The notes below the pieces were generated by a model. It did no database searches, was not told the origin of the DNA, and was given only the letters and a program-made list of their open reading frames with translations. From Myotis daubentonii (Eukaryota; Chordata; Mammalia; Chiroptera; Vespertilionidae): a DNA stretch of 64,000 nucleotides. Location: NCBI RefSeq assembly GCF_963259705.1, contig NC_081844.1:31574294-31638293 (forward strand). The letters are read 5' to 3'. The position numbers and the translations under genes are program-made. The first letter of the stretch is position 1. Each line of letters begins with the position of its first letter. Shown here in pieces: positions 47,083 through 59,352 of this stretch.

Positions 47083-47398
47083 GAACAAGTTTCTTTTAAC
47101 CCTTGACCCCCTAGTTTACAATGTTACAATTGATGGGATTTTGCCAATGGGGAAACTGAGGGTTAGAGAGTGAAGAAAATTGCCCTTGGCCATACCAGGA
47201 GGTGTGGAGGCCTCTGTGACACCTCCCTACTCTGAGGAGGTCAAGAGTGGGTGGGATTTAGAGAAAGAGCTGGGAGGGGCTGCCTGTCCTGAGGTCCCGG
47301 AAACCCCAGCTGAGCCCACAGAGCCCTCCAGTGGGAGGGGAACTGGCCACGCGCTCTCCTCAAAGGCAGCGTCTCCTTCTCCATCCTGCCTGGCCCAG

Positions 47399-47510
47399 GC
47401 CATGGGGCTGCTGGTGGAGAAGGCTCTGAGCAGTGCCCTGGGGCCCCTGAGCCCCGGGGACCCCGTGTGAGGGGTCCTGGAGTGTGTGGCCTCAGGGACA
47501 CTCATGACAG
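47399..47510 (+). pseudogene. ZFR2: ZFR2 DZF-domain exon relic with nonsense codon
   Basis: After TGGCCCAG the single frame reads AMGLLVEKALSSALGPLSPG, DPV, then TGA at 47468-47470, then GVLECVASGTLMT (human [38 protein letters not shown]). The stop stands where Arg is expected, as a CGA to TGA change would give. Ends at ACAG|GTCAGT. Confidence 0.95.
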
Positions 47511-48054
47511 GTCAGTCCCCGTCAGCGGGGAGCCCAATGGCAGAGACAGGGTCATAGTGAGGTACAGGACCCTCTCTCCAACACTCAAGAACAGCGTCCA
47601 ACCCAAATGGGAGGAGGGACTCAGACACGCCACCCTCTACCCCCAGGGGAAAGGAACAGCCCAGTAGCAGGTGGAACTCACTCACCACAAAGGAGGGCAA
47701 GGTCCAGGGCAGATGGGGCAGCAAGGGTCCTGCCCCCGTCTGTCGTCTGTTGGCTGAGCACTCACTCTCTAGTGGCAGCCCACTGTTTCGGGAGGCCGGG
47801 CTGTCGCAGGTGATGGCCTTGGTGGGAACATTTCTGAAGGAGAGCAGCAGACACGGATAACAGGCTTGAGCGGAGATGTTCACCAGTGTGGTTTACCATA
47901 GCAGAACGGGAGAGAAGCATCTGTGCTCTCGTGAGATGTCAGAGACAGAGGTGCTGTTTTCCAGCCCTTTTAGTGACATGGATGATATCATATGAAGTGA
48001 AAGGAGAGAAAACACTGGGCCTGAGGTGTGAGCCTGTTGTATGACTACATGCTC

Positions 48055-48094
48055 GTGCGCACGCGCGCGCGCGCGCGCGCGCGCACACACACAC
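48055..48094. repeat. (CG)n/(CA)n alternating tract
   Basis: About eleven consecutive CG units followed by CA units, strictly alternating purine-pyrimidine. Confidence 0.9.
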
Positions 48095-48290
48095 TCCTGC
48101 AGAAAGGCGGTCTGCTAGCTGTACTTCCGGGGTCAGAGGGAGGTGTGGCCCAGGTGAGATGCTTCCGGGGGAGATCCGTGGGTGCAGAGGGTGCAGTCAC
48201 ACACCCCGTGCTGGGACCCTCTCAGGCCGGGCGGTGGCAGTCTCTCATGAGGGTGCTCTATCTTCTTTCCACCTCTACCCCCTCGCAAAG

Positions 48291-48387
48291 ATGGGCCTGG
48301 GCTCCGGGATCCTGTGAGAGAGACCAGACGGACGCGCTCGAGTCCATGACCCTCCAGCAGTGGGAAGACATCACAGCCAGCGCCCAG
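48291..48387 (+). pseudogene. ZFR2: ZFR2 penultimate exon relic
   Basis: After CCTCGCAAAG the exon reads (D)GPGLRDP, then one base is missing near 48311-48313, and [20 protein letters not shown] and TASAQ follow in the next frame (human [32 protein letters not shown]). Ends at CCCAG|GTAGGA in phase 0. The first two bases complete the Asp codon begun in the previous exon. Confidence 0.95.
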
Positions 48388-48681
48388 GTAGGATGGCCAG
48401 CCCCTGGGGCTCCCCAGCTCCGGGCCAGCTCAGCCCCCTCCCCCGCCCCCCCCCCCCCCCCCCCGCAACCCAGTTGCAGCTATGCAACTTCCCAAGAAAT
48501 GGTCTGGGGTTCTACTTCCCTCCCCTGCAGAGGCGGGGGGCCTGTGGGAGAGTGGCCCCTGGGTGACAGGACTGCCTCTGGGGGCTGGGCGGCTTGGCTC
48601 AGAGCTGAAGCCACCACAGTGACGAGGTGCAAACCTGGGGCCTCACTGGCGGGGACTGACCTGTCTGTTCCCACTGCGCAT

Positions 48682-48760
48682 GCACACACACACGCGCACA
48701 CGCGCGCACACACATACACACACGTGCGCACATATGCACACACATACGCACACACACGCG

Positions 48761-48791
<31 letters not shown>

Positions 48792-48792
48792 G
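48682..48792. repeat. Mixed CA/CG alternating tract
   Basis: About 110 bases of alternating purine-pyrimidine sequence with several CGCG blocks. Confidence 0.9.
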
Positions 48793-49194
48793 TGCTCTGT
48801 AAACACCCCGCTGCGGCTGGCCAGTCTCAAGCACGAAAGCCAAGTCCCCACCTGTGCTTCCCCTTTGGTTTGTAAGAAAGTCTCCCAGCGACACAAATCC
48901 CATCGGGCCTGACATTTAGGAATTGTCTTCATGGAAAAACTCAAATTGCTTCTGATCAGAGCCACACGGGGAGATGCAGGATTTGGGGTCCCCGCAGTGT
49001 TCCCAGGGCCTTCCTGGCAAGTCCTGCCCTGAGCAGCCTGAGCGTCCAGTGCAGTTCCTCGTGCCTGACGGTAACTGAGCTCAGCAGTTGCTAGAAGGGT
49101 GATGGCAAGGGCAGGATGCCCGGCGAGCCGCGGGGCCAGGGGCTGGGTGAGCCGGCCGCAGGCAGGAGGGTGCCGCCAGGCTGTCTGCCCCCAG

Positions 49195-49407
49195 CACGCC
49201 CTGGGCATGTTGGCATTTCAGCAGATCCACAAGATCCTGGGCATGGGCCCCCTGCCACCACCCAGAAGCAGGCTGGGTTGCGCTTCCACTTCCGGAAGAG
49301 GCCTCCTGAGGCCTGTGAGGCTGAGGAAGGCCCAGGAAGCAGGCCAGCTCAGCGGAGGGGGCTGTGTGATGGCCCCGCCTCCCCAGCAGGACCTGGCCTG
49401 CCGCTGA
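49195..49407 (+). pseudogene. ZFR2: ZFR2 terminal coding exon relic
   Basis: After CTGCCCCCAG: HALGMLAFQQIHKILGMGPL, PPPRSRLG, matching human [27 protein letters not shown]. A frameshift near 49276-49278 moves the basic tail (RFHFRKRPPE) into another frame. The original frame closes at about 49405-49407; the ancestral stop is not identified, so the right edge is approximate. Confidence 0.88.
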
Positions 49408-49590
49408 GTGGCTGCTCCACCCCACATGGGACAGATGTGTTCTCCTTTCCAGTTATGTTCCATGGGTTCCATTTAAAACACTGGTGCTTTGATCCTCTGA
49501 AATCCCATCACCCAGGGATGAGAACTCTGGGAGGGGCACCACCCCAAGGTGCCCCCAGTGCTGCACAGAAGATTTAGAAGGTGTAGCGCA

Positions 49591-49844
49591 GCCCAAGCTG
49601 GTTTGGCTCAGGGGATAGAGCATCGGCCTGTGGACCGAAGGGTCCCGGGTTCAATTCCCGTAGAGGGCATGTACCTCATTTGCAGGCTCCTCTCGGGCCT
49701 GGGCCCTGGTCAGGGCGTGTTCAAGAGGCAACCAATCGATGTGTTTCTCACACTGATGTTTCTCTCTATCTTTCCCTCTTTCTTCCACTCTAAAAATCAA
49801 TGGGAAAGTACCCTCGGGTGAGGATTTAAAAAAAAATAAAAATA
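49591..49844 (+). mobile_element. Ves SINE, intact tRNA-like head
   Basis: GTTTGGCTCAGGGGATAGAG and GGGTTCAATTCCCG are good A and B box sequences; flanked by AGAAGGTGTAGC / AGAAGGCATAGC. Confidence 0.9.
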
Positions 49845-51894
49845 AGAAGGCATAGCACAGTGACTGACTTTGAACCCTGGCATCTTTGCTAGCTGGTTCT
49901 AGCAGGCGCATTATCCACCAAAACAGGAAGTGGCCGGGGCCTGACTGCTCCTACTTCCCTGGGAGGGCAGGCTGCTTGCTTTTGCCTCTTCCGCCTCCGT
50001 CCCCTTTCTGAGGGAGCGCCCCTCCCTGCCTCTTACAGGCACCCGGACAACACCCCTTTGCTGGTCCTGGCCGCAGCCACAGACATCCTTTACCTCACAT
50101 GGGGAGCTTCACCTTACACACCTCTCTCCCTTTAATCCTGGCTCAGCGACTCTGCATTCACCCCGCGGCCCAGGCTCACTGCCACCACCACTGCAGGGAG
50201 TCCTGGGTTCCTTTGTGCTGGGACAAACCATCAGAAAGTCCCGCTTCTCCTCTTCATCCACATTGTCACTCTGCTGCTTCAACCCTCCATCAGCAGGAGC
50301 TCTGGCTAAAACTCAGAATTGCACTCAGGATAGAACCCGAATCCCAGGGAAGCCCCCACAAGAACCCATCTGCCACTCTCCCTCAGTAACTCCACGTCAG
50401 ACCCACCAGCCTCTGCTTGTCATCAGACCAGCCAATCTTATTCCTGCCCCCAGGGCCTTTGCACATGCTGTTCCCACTGCATAGCAAGCTCTTCCCCTGA
50501 CCTTCCTTCCTTCAGATCTCAGCTCAGATGTCACCTCCTCAGGGAGGCCTCCTTGACCTCCTCAGCCTGCTGCATAACTGATTAAAATCACTTGGTACCT
50601 GCCTTCCTCCCAGGATGTGAATTCTCTGGGGGCAGGAAATAGATCTACTTTACTCACCACAGGACCCACAGGTCTAGAGCAGACCAAGTACATAGTAGTA
50701 GCTCAGTAAATATGTTAAAGGCTTGAAGTCATGCTCTGATGCCCAAGCACAGGTCTCTTCATACGAGGAATTTGCCTCCGGGCAGTTAGGAAGACACCAT
50801 TTGTTTCTGTCTTGTCCCAGGAATGACTGTAACAGCTGGGCCCAGAGACGTCAGTGAGGGCAGTGGCAGTATGATGAAGGGAAGGGAGAGTGGGTCCGTC
50901 TTTGGGACCCGGATGTGGCTGTAGGAGTCACAGCCTCACCTGGTGGAAAGCCCTGTGTCCTGCTGCTGTGGCCAACTCCCAAGGGCAGCTCTTGGAAACG
51001 ACATCGCCCACTGTTCTCCAGTCCCATCCCTGGCTCCCGGGGAAGATGGATATATCTTTGCCACCAGGTGGTTTAAGGCCAATTCTGTTGACAGAAAATG
51101 AAATCTTCCACCATCACCCCTCCCCCCGACCAGTAACTCCAAAAAAACAACCCACATGCAAATTTAGGCAACATGACAGCAAAATCAAGCAGTTGGTTAG
51201 CAATGTATTCAGTCCAGATGGATGAAACGTCTGGGTGATAGAGCTCCCTCAAGACCTAAAGAGGGGTCATCCCTGATCTTCCCTCTCCAGCCCTCTTCCC
51301 GCCGGCCAGAGGGCTCCAGAACAGGCCGGAGGGAAGGTACTGGCCCAGGCGCCCGAGAGGCCAGACTGCTGCGAGGGGGAGAAGCGTCCTGAGACAGTGA
51401 CGCAGGACCTCAGCTGCAGGATGCTGGCGGGAGAGCCAGTTGCTAGGAGACAGCAGCGAGTGTGGGAGAGATGCCTTGAGGAGTGTGGGCAGGGCTGGAG
51501 CTGAACCTGGCAGTCCAGGGAAGGAAAAAAAAGGAAGGGCAGATCCCTTGGCTTCATCTGCCAGGTCACTAACACGAATGGACAGCCGGGAAACGCAGTC
51601 CCCTGGTCCAGAATAGGTCCCATTCAGGGGTCGAGGGAGCATCTCCAAGACTCGGCTGGGTCCAGGGGCTTGTGTGGGATAACGTTGGCTCCACCTTCTC
51701 CTTGATTCCCTGTTAGTTTGGCTTCCGGGGCTGAGAAGATGTATCCGGTGAGTAAATTAAGGCTCTGCTGAGCGGACAAGCTAGAGACCCGTGTTTCTCC
51801 TAAAGGTGGAAAAGGCTGTGGGGGTGGGGGGAGTGATAGTTGAGGGCGGGTAGCACCCTGTTTATGTCTGCCCAAGTTTTGAAAAAGAAAATGT

Positions 51895-52520
51895 TTTGGG
51901 AAACGGGTATTTGTTCTCCCATGTTCACAGCAGCATTATTCACAATAGCTTAGAGGTGGAAACACCCCATGTGTCTACGGACAGATGAACAGATGAACAA
52001 AATGTGGTCCATCCAGACAATGGAATATTCTTCAGCCTTCAAACAGAAGGAAATTCTGACCCAGGCAACAATGTGGATGAACCTAGAGGACATTCTGATC
52101 CGTGAAATAAGCCAGACTTATTTTGGCTATTATGAAGAGAGGTAATTTTTTTTTCTTTTATTGATTTCAGAGAAGAAGGAAGAGGGAGAGGGAGATAGAA
52201 ACGTCAATGATGAGAGAGAATCATTGATTGCCTGCCTCCAGTGCACCCCATCCTGGGGACCGAGCCCGCAACCCGGGCACGTACCCTCACTGGGAATTGA
52301 ACCGTGATCTCCTGGTTCATAGGTCGACGCTCAACCACTGAGCCACGCTGGCCGGGCGAGAGGTAATTTTTAATAACTGCATCATATTCCACAAAATGAA
52401 CATATCCTGATGTGCTTAAGCATCCCCCTCCTGTCAGACATTTAGATTATTTTCAAACATTATAAATCACAATGCGGCAAAATGTTCCTGAACGGTTGGG
52501 ATTTTTTCTCGGTCAAAGGG
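51895..52520. mobile_element. Old L1 pieces in opposite orientations, split by a SINE
   Basis: Left part (to 52137) is sense: CAGCATTATTCACAATAGC, GGAATATTCTTCAGCC. Right part (from 52358) is antisense-like. The junction near 52130 suggests an L1 inversion. Confidence 0.5.
52151..52357 (-). mobile_element. Ves SINE
   Basis: Antisense; duplication AGAGGTAATTTTT on both sides; inserted in an L1-derived stretch. Confidence 0.92.
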
Positions 52521-53368
52521 CATGGCCAGCAGAACGCGAAGGCGTTTAAAACGTCGATGTGGAAGGTACTGTTCCATGAGCGCTTTGCCAGTTCCCTCTC
52601 ATTGTAAACGGAGCCCCACTCCCCACCCCCAGGTCAGGACTGCGCCTTCTCATTTTAACAAGTACTTGCCTGCACATGGATATAAGTTTAACAGGTTTCC
52701 TTCTGTGGTGTCTATTTCCTCCACTGCTGTTCTTTCATTTTCTCATTCAACCCGCATTTGTTGATCACCTGTTATGTGCCATGGGCACGCATGTGTCTCC
52801 CTATGTCTCTCACTGAGAAGGCTGAGCTGTCCACTACTCAGTCCGCAAACACCACCTTCCTTGGAAGAAACCAAAGATGAACCAAAAGTTGTCACTCCAT
52901 GCACTGAGGGTGCCTCCGGGCCCTGGTCCCAGGTGGCCCTTTAATGTCTTAGCTGAGGGGTGCCAGGACGGCTCACTTCACCTCCTTGAGACTTGCAGGG
53001 CTGTGGGGAGAACTCAGTCATAAAATGCATGCTTAACTCTTGCTGCATAGAAAGGCTCAGCCTCAGAACACGGGCATGGTAGAGGGCAGGTATGTGGGTG
53101 AAAACCAGCGATTAAAGGGAGAAGTCACATATGGAACAGTGACCCCAAAGGCCTTCCCTGTCTCAGCTTCTAGAACGATGGCTGTCAGGCCATGAGAAAA
53201 CTCTGCAGATGTGACCGACATTTGGGGGGTCCCCTACAGGGGCCAGTCCTCCCATCTCCCATCATCACCCAGAGGGAAGCCACCCCCATGGTAAGGAGCT
53301 TCCTGTCGGCTCTGTGGCACGCCCCTCATAAATGCCAGCCAACGAAGAAGAGACTAGAACCCAAAGAC

Positions 53369-53396
53369 GGGGGGGGGGGGGGGGGGGCGGGGGGGA
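53369..53396. repeat. Long G run
   Basis: G run of about 19 bases, a C, then a further G run. Confidence 0.9.
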
Positions 53397-53645
53397 CTTG
53401 GAGGAAAGAGATAAAGAACAAAAAAGCAGTTCCAGAAAAGCCCTTGTGTGTGTGATCCTCGGAGAGCTTAGAGAAGACAGAAGCCAGGAAACAAGTTTCC
53501 GTTTGCCTTTTGAAAAGAAACTCAAAGAACCAGGAGCCCTTGGAAATTAGAAACCTGCGAATCAAAATTAAAATGTCAACAAAGGGGTTGGATGAAAGAG
53601 TAGAATGAGAAGACAAAAAGGGGGAAAATGTAGACAAGAAAATTA

Positions 53646-53850
53646 GCCCAGCCAGTGTGGCTCAGTAGAGCATCGACCTATGAACCAGGAGGTCACGGTT
53701 TGGCACGTGCTGGGTGTGGGCTCGATCCCCAGCAGGGGGCATGCAAGAGGCAGCCTATCAATGATTCTCTCTCATCATTGATGTTTCTATCTCTCCCTCT
53801 CCTTTCCTCTTTGAAATAAAAAATATTTTTAAAAAAACAAAAGAAAATAG
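53646..53850 (+). mobile_element. Ves SINE
   Basis: CCCAGCCAGTGTGGCTCAG head with a short deletion; retains CCCCAGCAGGGGGCATGC. Confidence 0.9.
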
Positions 53851-53962
53851 ATCAATCCAGGAAGTCCCATATGTGACAAAGGAGACTTCCACAAAGAGAA
53901 AACAGAGAAAATGAAGTGAAGTGGAAGGAACCACCAGTGATGCCCTTTAAGAAAGTTACTAG

Positions 53963-54184
53963 GGGCCCAGCCAGCGAGGCTCAGCAGTTGAGCCTCAACC
54001 AGGAGCCAGAAGGTGGCCAGTTCGATTCCCGGTCAGGGTACACGCCTGGGTTGCGGGCTGGATCCCTGGTGGAGGTGCGTGCAGGGGGCAGCCGATTGAA
54101 GATGTTCCTCTCTCCCTGACTTTTCTATCTCTCTATCCCTCTCCCTTCCTCTCTCTAAAAATCAATAAAAATATTTTTTTTTAA
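53963..54184 (+). mobile_element. Ves SINE
   Basis: CCCAGCCAGCGAGGCTCAG head; flanked by AAGAAAGTTAC. Confidence 0.9.
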
Positions 54185-54944
54185 AAAAAGAAAGTTACGA
54201 GGAGTGGAAGACACAACAGAGTCCACTGAAAGTCCAGCACAACAAGTGAAATAGACCCCAACCAAACCACACTGTAGACGTGCAGGATGTGGAGAATAAG
54301 AAGATCCCACAAGCTTTCAGAGAGAGAAAAAATACACCCACCACCGTGTGAAGCACAGGATGAGGAAGCAGGCAGCTAACGGCCCAAGACTGGAAGCGGG
54401 AAGCCATGGGGCAAGAGGAATTCACCGCCCAGGACACTGTCCTCAGCCAAACCACCGATCTCCCAGGAAAGTGGAAGGAAACGCTGTCTGGAAATGCCCA
54501 GGTGCGGTGGGTGCACGTTCTTAAGACAAGGGCACGAACCAAGAAACAGGGACCTGGACTCAAGAAATCGGTGCTACGTCCCGGGAATCTCTAAATCCTG
54601 CAGGAGAGAGAGGCCAGGACCACACTGGGCATAGCCAGCCCTGAGCAGAGACGTTAGTTCCATTGGAGAGGCTGGGGAGGAGAGTCACAGGCACACAAAA
54701 CAAAGGCGATCGCTAGCTCCAGAAAACCCCCCGACACACACACACACCAAATCCTAGAAAATAAAAGTGTTCTTGGTGTTCATTGTTCCAAGTCTACTTA
54801 CATATACCAACATAGCACTAAATGTTCAGTTATCCAAGAATTGTGGTAAAATGATTGTGAAAGCAATATGCATAAGAGAGCTAAGTCTCTATCTCCAGGA
54901 GTAGGAAGTCAAAGGACAATGTCCAACTGATAAATCAAGAGATA

Positions 54945-55167
54945 TGGCCCAGCTGGCATGGGTCAGTGGCTGGGCGTCAACTTATGATGAACCAGGAGGT
55001 CACGGTTCAATTCCTGGTCAGGGCAGATGCCTGGGTTACAGACTCGATCCACAGCGGGGGGCTTGCGGGAGGCTGCCCATCAATGATTCTTTCTCATTCA
55101 TTGATGTTTCTGCCTGTCTCTCCCCCTCCCTTCCTTACTGAAATAAATAAAAATATTTAAGAAAAAG
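54945..55167 (+). mobile_element. Ves SINE
   Basis: CCCAGCTGGCATGGGTCAG head to AAATAAATAAAAATATTTAAG tail region. Confidence 0.9.
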
Positions 55168-55826
55168 ATATGTAAAACATTATTTTGAAATATGGAAGCA
55201 AAGACCAGAGAAGCAGCCAATAGAAGTGCTAATGGCAGCCCTCCGGGAGTGGGACACACATGCTTTGTTTAAAACAGTTTTATAAGCTTAGCACAGTTGT
55301 AAGCATACAGCAGAACACTACAAATATTGCTGCTAGTGATTCTGATGAGAAGAAAACATACGTACCCTTGAGGGGCTCATCGCCGAGTCAGCTAGCTTTA
55401 TATAGTTAGGGGGGCACTTGAGAGCTTACCGCATGCCATGCATATCCACACATTTCGGTTAAGAAGTACACCTACAAGGTCAAATAAATTCTAAAATGTG
55501 CCTATTTATAAGAAAATAAAGACAGAGACTGGAGGGGAGCAACTCCAGCCCACCACCACTGTCTGTTTCTATGCATCCATGAGCTAAAAATGCGTCTTCA
55601 CATTTTTCAGTGGCTGAAGAAAATCGCCATAATATTGCATGGCATGTGAAAAGTATATGAAGTTCAAATTTCAGCCTTCCATAAATAAAGTTTTATTGGA
55701 ACAGTCATGCCTGTTCACATACATGTTATTAATGGAGGCTTTTGCGCTACAAAAGCAGAGTTGAGTAGTCCAGCAAGAGGTCATGAGGCCCTTTACAGAG
55801 ACAGTTAGCCAACTCTTCAGTTAGGG

Positions 55827-56049
55827 CAGCGGTTCTCAACCTGTGGGTCACGACCCCTTTGGGGGTCGAATGACCCTTTCACAGGGGTCGCCTAAGACCA
55901 TCGGAAAACACATCTATAATTACATATTGTTTTTGTGATTAATTCCTATGTTTTAATTATGTTCAATTTGTAACAATGAAATTGGGGGTCACCATAACAT
56001 GAAGAACTGTAATAAAGGGTCTCGGCATTAGGAATGTTGAGAACCACTG
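55827..56049 (+). mobile_element. SPIN-type hAT MITE
   Basis: Begins CAGCGGTTCTCAACCTGTGG and ends GGAATGTTGAGAACCACTG, with the body CAGGGGTCGCCTAAGACC that I recognise from SPIN (Space Invaders) non-autonomous elements. Flanked by 8-base duplications AGTTAGGG / AGTTAGAG (7 of 8). Confidence 0.85.
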
Positions 56050-57089
56050 AGTTAGAGGATGAAGGTTGGGGGACAGAGGATGGAGAGGATCAAGGAGGAA
56101 TCCTGAAGCAGGGACATAGGGAAAAGTCCTCCGACAGATGCGTCTTGCCTTGTGGTACTGTATGGATCCCCTGCTCTTCTTCCTGGGTCTTTATTCTTTC
56201 ATGTGATTCTATTTATTTGTTCTGTGAGGGCCTACTGTGTGCCAGGCTCCAGAGATAAATGATTGCCCAGGCCAGAGCTGTCTCTGCCCTCGCTCACGGA
56301 GTGTATATCTGTCAAGGGGAGCGAGGCGAGGCAGGAGGGCTATGGACAAGACAAAGTGAGACAGGGTGACGGGCAGTGGTTTAGTCTTGAATGATGGGTG
56401 GTCACTGTGAGTGCCTTGGGAAGTGACCTGGACCCAGTTCACACAGCGCAAACCTTCAAGCGTGGCAGGGAAATGATGTGCCTGGCTCCACCTGCAGCAT
56501 AGGGAGACAGGGTGAGGGATGTGGGGGCTGCGCAGGCCGCCTCCCCCATCAAAGGTGGATCGCCTCTGGCACCCCAAAGCAGGTTTCCTGGAGGGGCTCT
56601 TCGTTCCGCCAGTCAAGAATGATCCAGCCGACCACGGTCTGGGTGCAAAGCAAGGGATACAGCATTTTTCCTCGAAAGAGCAGATTCCTCCGCTGAATCC
56701 CTGAGTCCCCCGCAGGGAGGGGAAAGCTAAATTTAAAGATGAGCTAATTGGGACGGTCTGATCTGGCCTCATGCTCCAGCTGCGGATCTGCAGGGGCCAC
56801 ACCACCAGCTCAGCCGTCCCCACATCTGGCTGCAGCTGCCCTACCGCGCCTGCCCTCCAAATCCAGAAAGCATAATCATGGACACATTCTCCTCGGGGTC
56901 TATCATGTGCCCCACACTGCGGTATACCAGCAGGTGAGCCCGGGAGCCGGACAGGCTGAGTCCAAAGCCCCGTCTACCATTTCCTGTGACCTAAGGTCAA
57001 GCTCAGCACTCTCTAAGCGTCAGCTTTCCCATCGTACGGGAGTGCTCGCCTCACAGGTGACAGGCACTGCTCATCCTCTCCCCTCCCCA

Positions 57090-57245
57090 ATATTCATTGG
57101 CTTAAAAAATATGTTCTGAGCACCTACTATGTGCCAGGTACTGAAGTCACAGCAGTGAACCGTCCAAAGGCCCTGCCCGAGGACTTTGCCCCGGGGAGCT
57201 GATGTTCTAGAAAGGATGCAGTCAGTAAACAAGATGAACAAGTAA
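57090..57245 (+). mobile_element. L2-type LINE fragment
   Basis: GAGCACCTACTATGTGCCAGG is the conserved L2 3' segment. Similar weaker pieces are seen near 5890-6040, 56205-56400 and (antisense) 50440-50730. Confidence 0.6.
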
Positions 57246-59352
57246 GATACATGGTCTATCAGACCCTGGCAGCCCTACGGAGCCACCGGAGAGATGGAAG
57301 GGTCGGCGGGGTGAGGTACTCTGTAGAGCTGCTGGCCCCATTTCCAGTATTAGCCATTCATTCGGTTGCAAGTGGCAGGAATGCCCTCCTGAGCAACCAA
57401 AAAGCAAACGCTTGCTTCCTACCCGAGGCACAGAATGCACTCCAGGTGTGGCCGAGTCCAGGGACTTGAATTCTCCCTGTGAGATGCCGTCTCGCTCTGC
57501 CTCTAGGACCTGCTTCCTCCAGGCTGGCTCCTCCTCAGGCAGGCTGATGGGCTCAGTCACCAGGCCAGGCCCATGCCCATCACACAGCGAGAGGAGGCAG
57601 CTAGGACCTCCAGGGAGGGGTCCTTTCAGGCACAGAAGTGAGGTCTTACTCTCAGAAAGGCGTGGGTGTGGGGTGGGGGGTGAGTCTGAAAAGGCTTCAT
57701 CAAAATGGTGCCAGTTGAGATGAGCATGGAAGGATGAGATGGAGATGCCAGCTGGGTGGGGGAAGTGCATTCCAGGCAGAGGACAGCAGTGCAAAAGTAT
57801 GCAAATTCCTGTAGTTTTCAGACTGTTGGGTGTTTGGTGGGAGCAGAAACAGACAAGTCCAGAGAGGTAGCCGGAGGCCAAACATGAAGAGCCCTGAATG
57901 CCAGACTGTTTTAGGCTCAGTCCCGCGGGCAGCAGAAGCTACGGAAGAATTTAAAGCAGGGAAGGGCCACAGTCCCATCTTCCTCCCTTGGTGATAGAAT
58001 GGAAGGTGAATGGTGGCAAGGAGGAAAACTAGAGGCAGCCGAAAACCAGGGAGGAGCTGCTGTATCACCAGCCAGCACCAGACGGGTGGCCTGGGGAATC
58101 AAATTGACAGGATTAAAATATGGAGGGTGAAGAGCCTGGGACTGGGAGATTCCGGTGTCGGATCCGAGGATGAGGCTACCAGCGGGCTTCAGGCAGGTGT
58201 AAGGGAGGGGAGTCCCCCAGCTCTCGGCAACAGGCAGGAGACACTGGCGTTGCCATGTCCGGGGATTGGAAGACCCATCGTCTTTGGAATTCAACGTGGC
58301 CAATTCTTGGATGCCTCCAGGGATGGGGAGCTCACCCCTTCAATAGTTCTGACCTAAATAAACTATGGACTCAAATTTATACCCTTAGAGTTAGGCACAG
58401 CTCAGTGCCCCTGTCCACACCTTGGGGGGCTCCCTGTACCCTGGGCCAGCCCTAGGAGATTTGGCACCTGACACTGTCTCCTTAAGTCTATCCTTCCCCT
58501 GTCTCAACACTTTTGCTTCCTCTGACCATGGGACAAGGACCCCTGAGGGTCCTGGGGAGGGTGTAGGTATTACTCAGACACTAAGTATCCACTCACAGAG
58601 GGAGAAGGGCAGCCGGGTCAGATACTCTTCCTGTCTCTCTGACTGTGCCAAGGAGAAAGTCTCCAGGGGTGCCAGGGCATCTTAACATCCTGGATGCTGT
58701 CCTTGCCGAGCAAAGGGAAGGCAGGCCTCCCCCGTGGGGCCTGGGGCCGCAGCAGCAGTCTCTGGTGAGAATCTAATGATGCTGTCGGTTTCTGCTTTGG
58801 CTATTTTGATGTTGCATTTCTATTTCTGGCAAGTGATGATGGTTTGCCTTATATGGTGGGTCTTCATCACCTGGCAGAATGCCAGCTGCAGGATCCCAGC
58901 CCTGTGCTGGTGGCTGGGAGGCAGGGGGTGGGTGCGGGCGGACCCGGGAACTATCCCACCGCGGGATCTGTGGAGCCGGGAGCCCTGCTTAGCAGGACTG
59001 TTCTCAGAGGCTCCTCTGTGCAAACACTACCACCGCGAATAAATTACACCACCGGGCAGGAGCGGCCCTCCCCGACCCTCTCCTCCTGCCCACTTCCCTC
59101 GCTGAGGATAACCCTGTTGCCAGTGGAGGGTCCCTTCTGGAACTTTCCTCTCCTGTATGACATAAACGGGATCCTGCCGTTTGCACTGTCACATCCTGGT
59201 GCTGGTGGTTTTCAACAATGGTAGATTTTAGCACCTTAATAGTTTCCTAGTTTTTGTGCATAATATTCCATCACATGGATGTTCTGTGACTCTCAGCGGC
59301 GGTCCACTATTCCCAGAAACCCCATGACGCCTTGGAGGCATAGCCACTGAGC

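Noticed and set aside
48028..48912. Open frame of 294 codons on the plus strand
   Set aside because: It runs through two microsatellites, a ZFR2 exon in a shifted frame and intron. The AHTHAHT-like repeats are microsatellite translation.
48480..49208. 242-codon minus-strand frame
   Set aside because: Antisense of ZFR2 exon and a CA/CG tract; CVCVCARARV repeats reveal the microsatellite.
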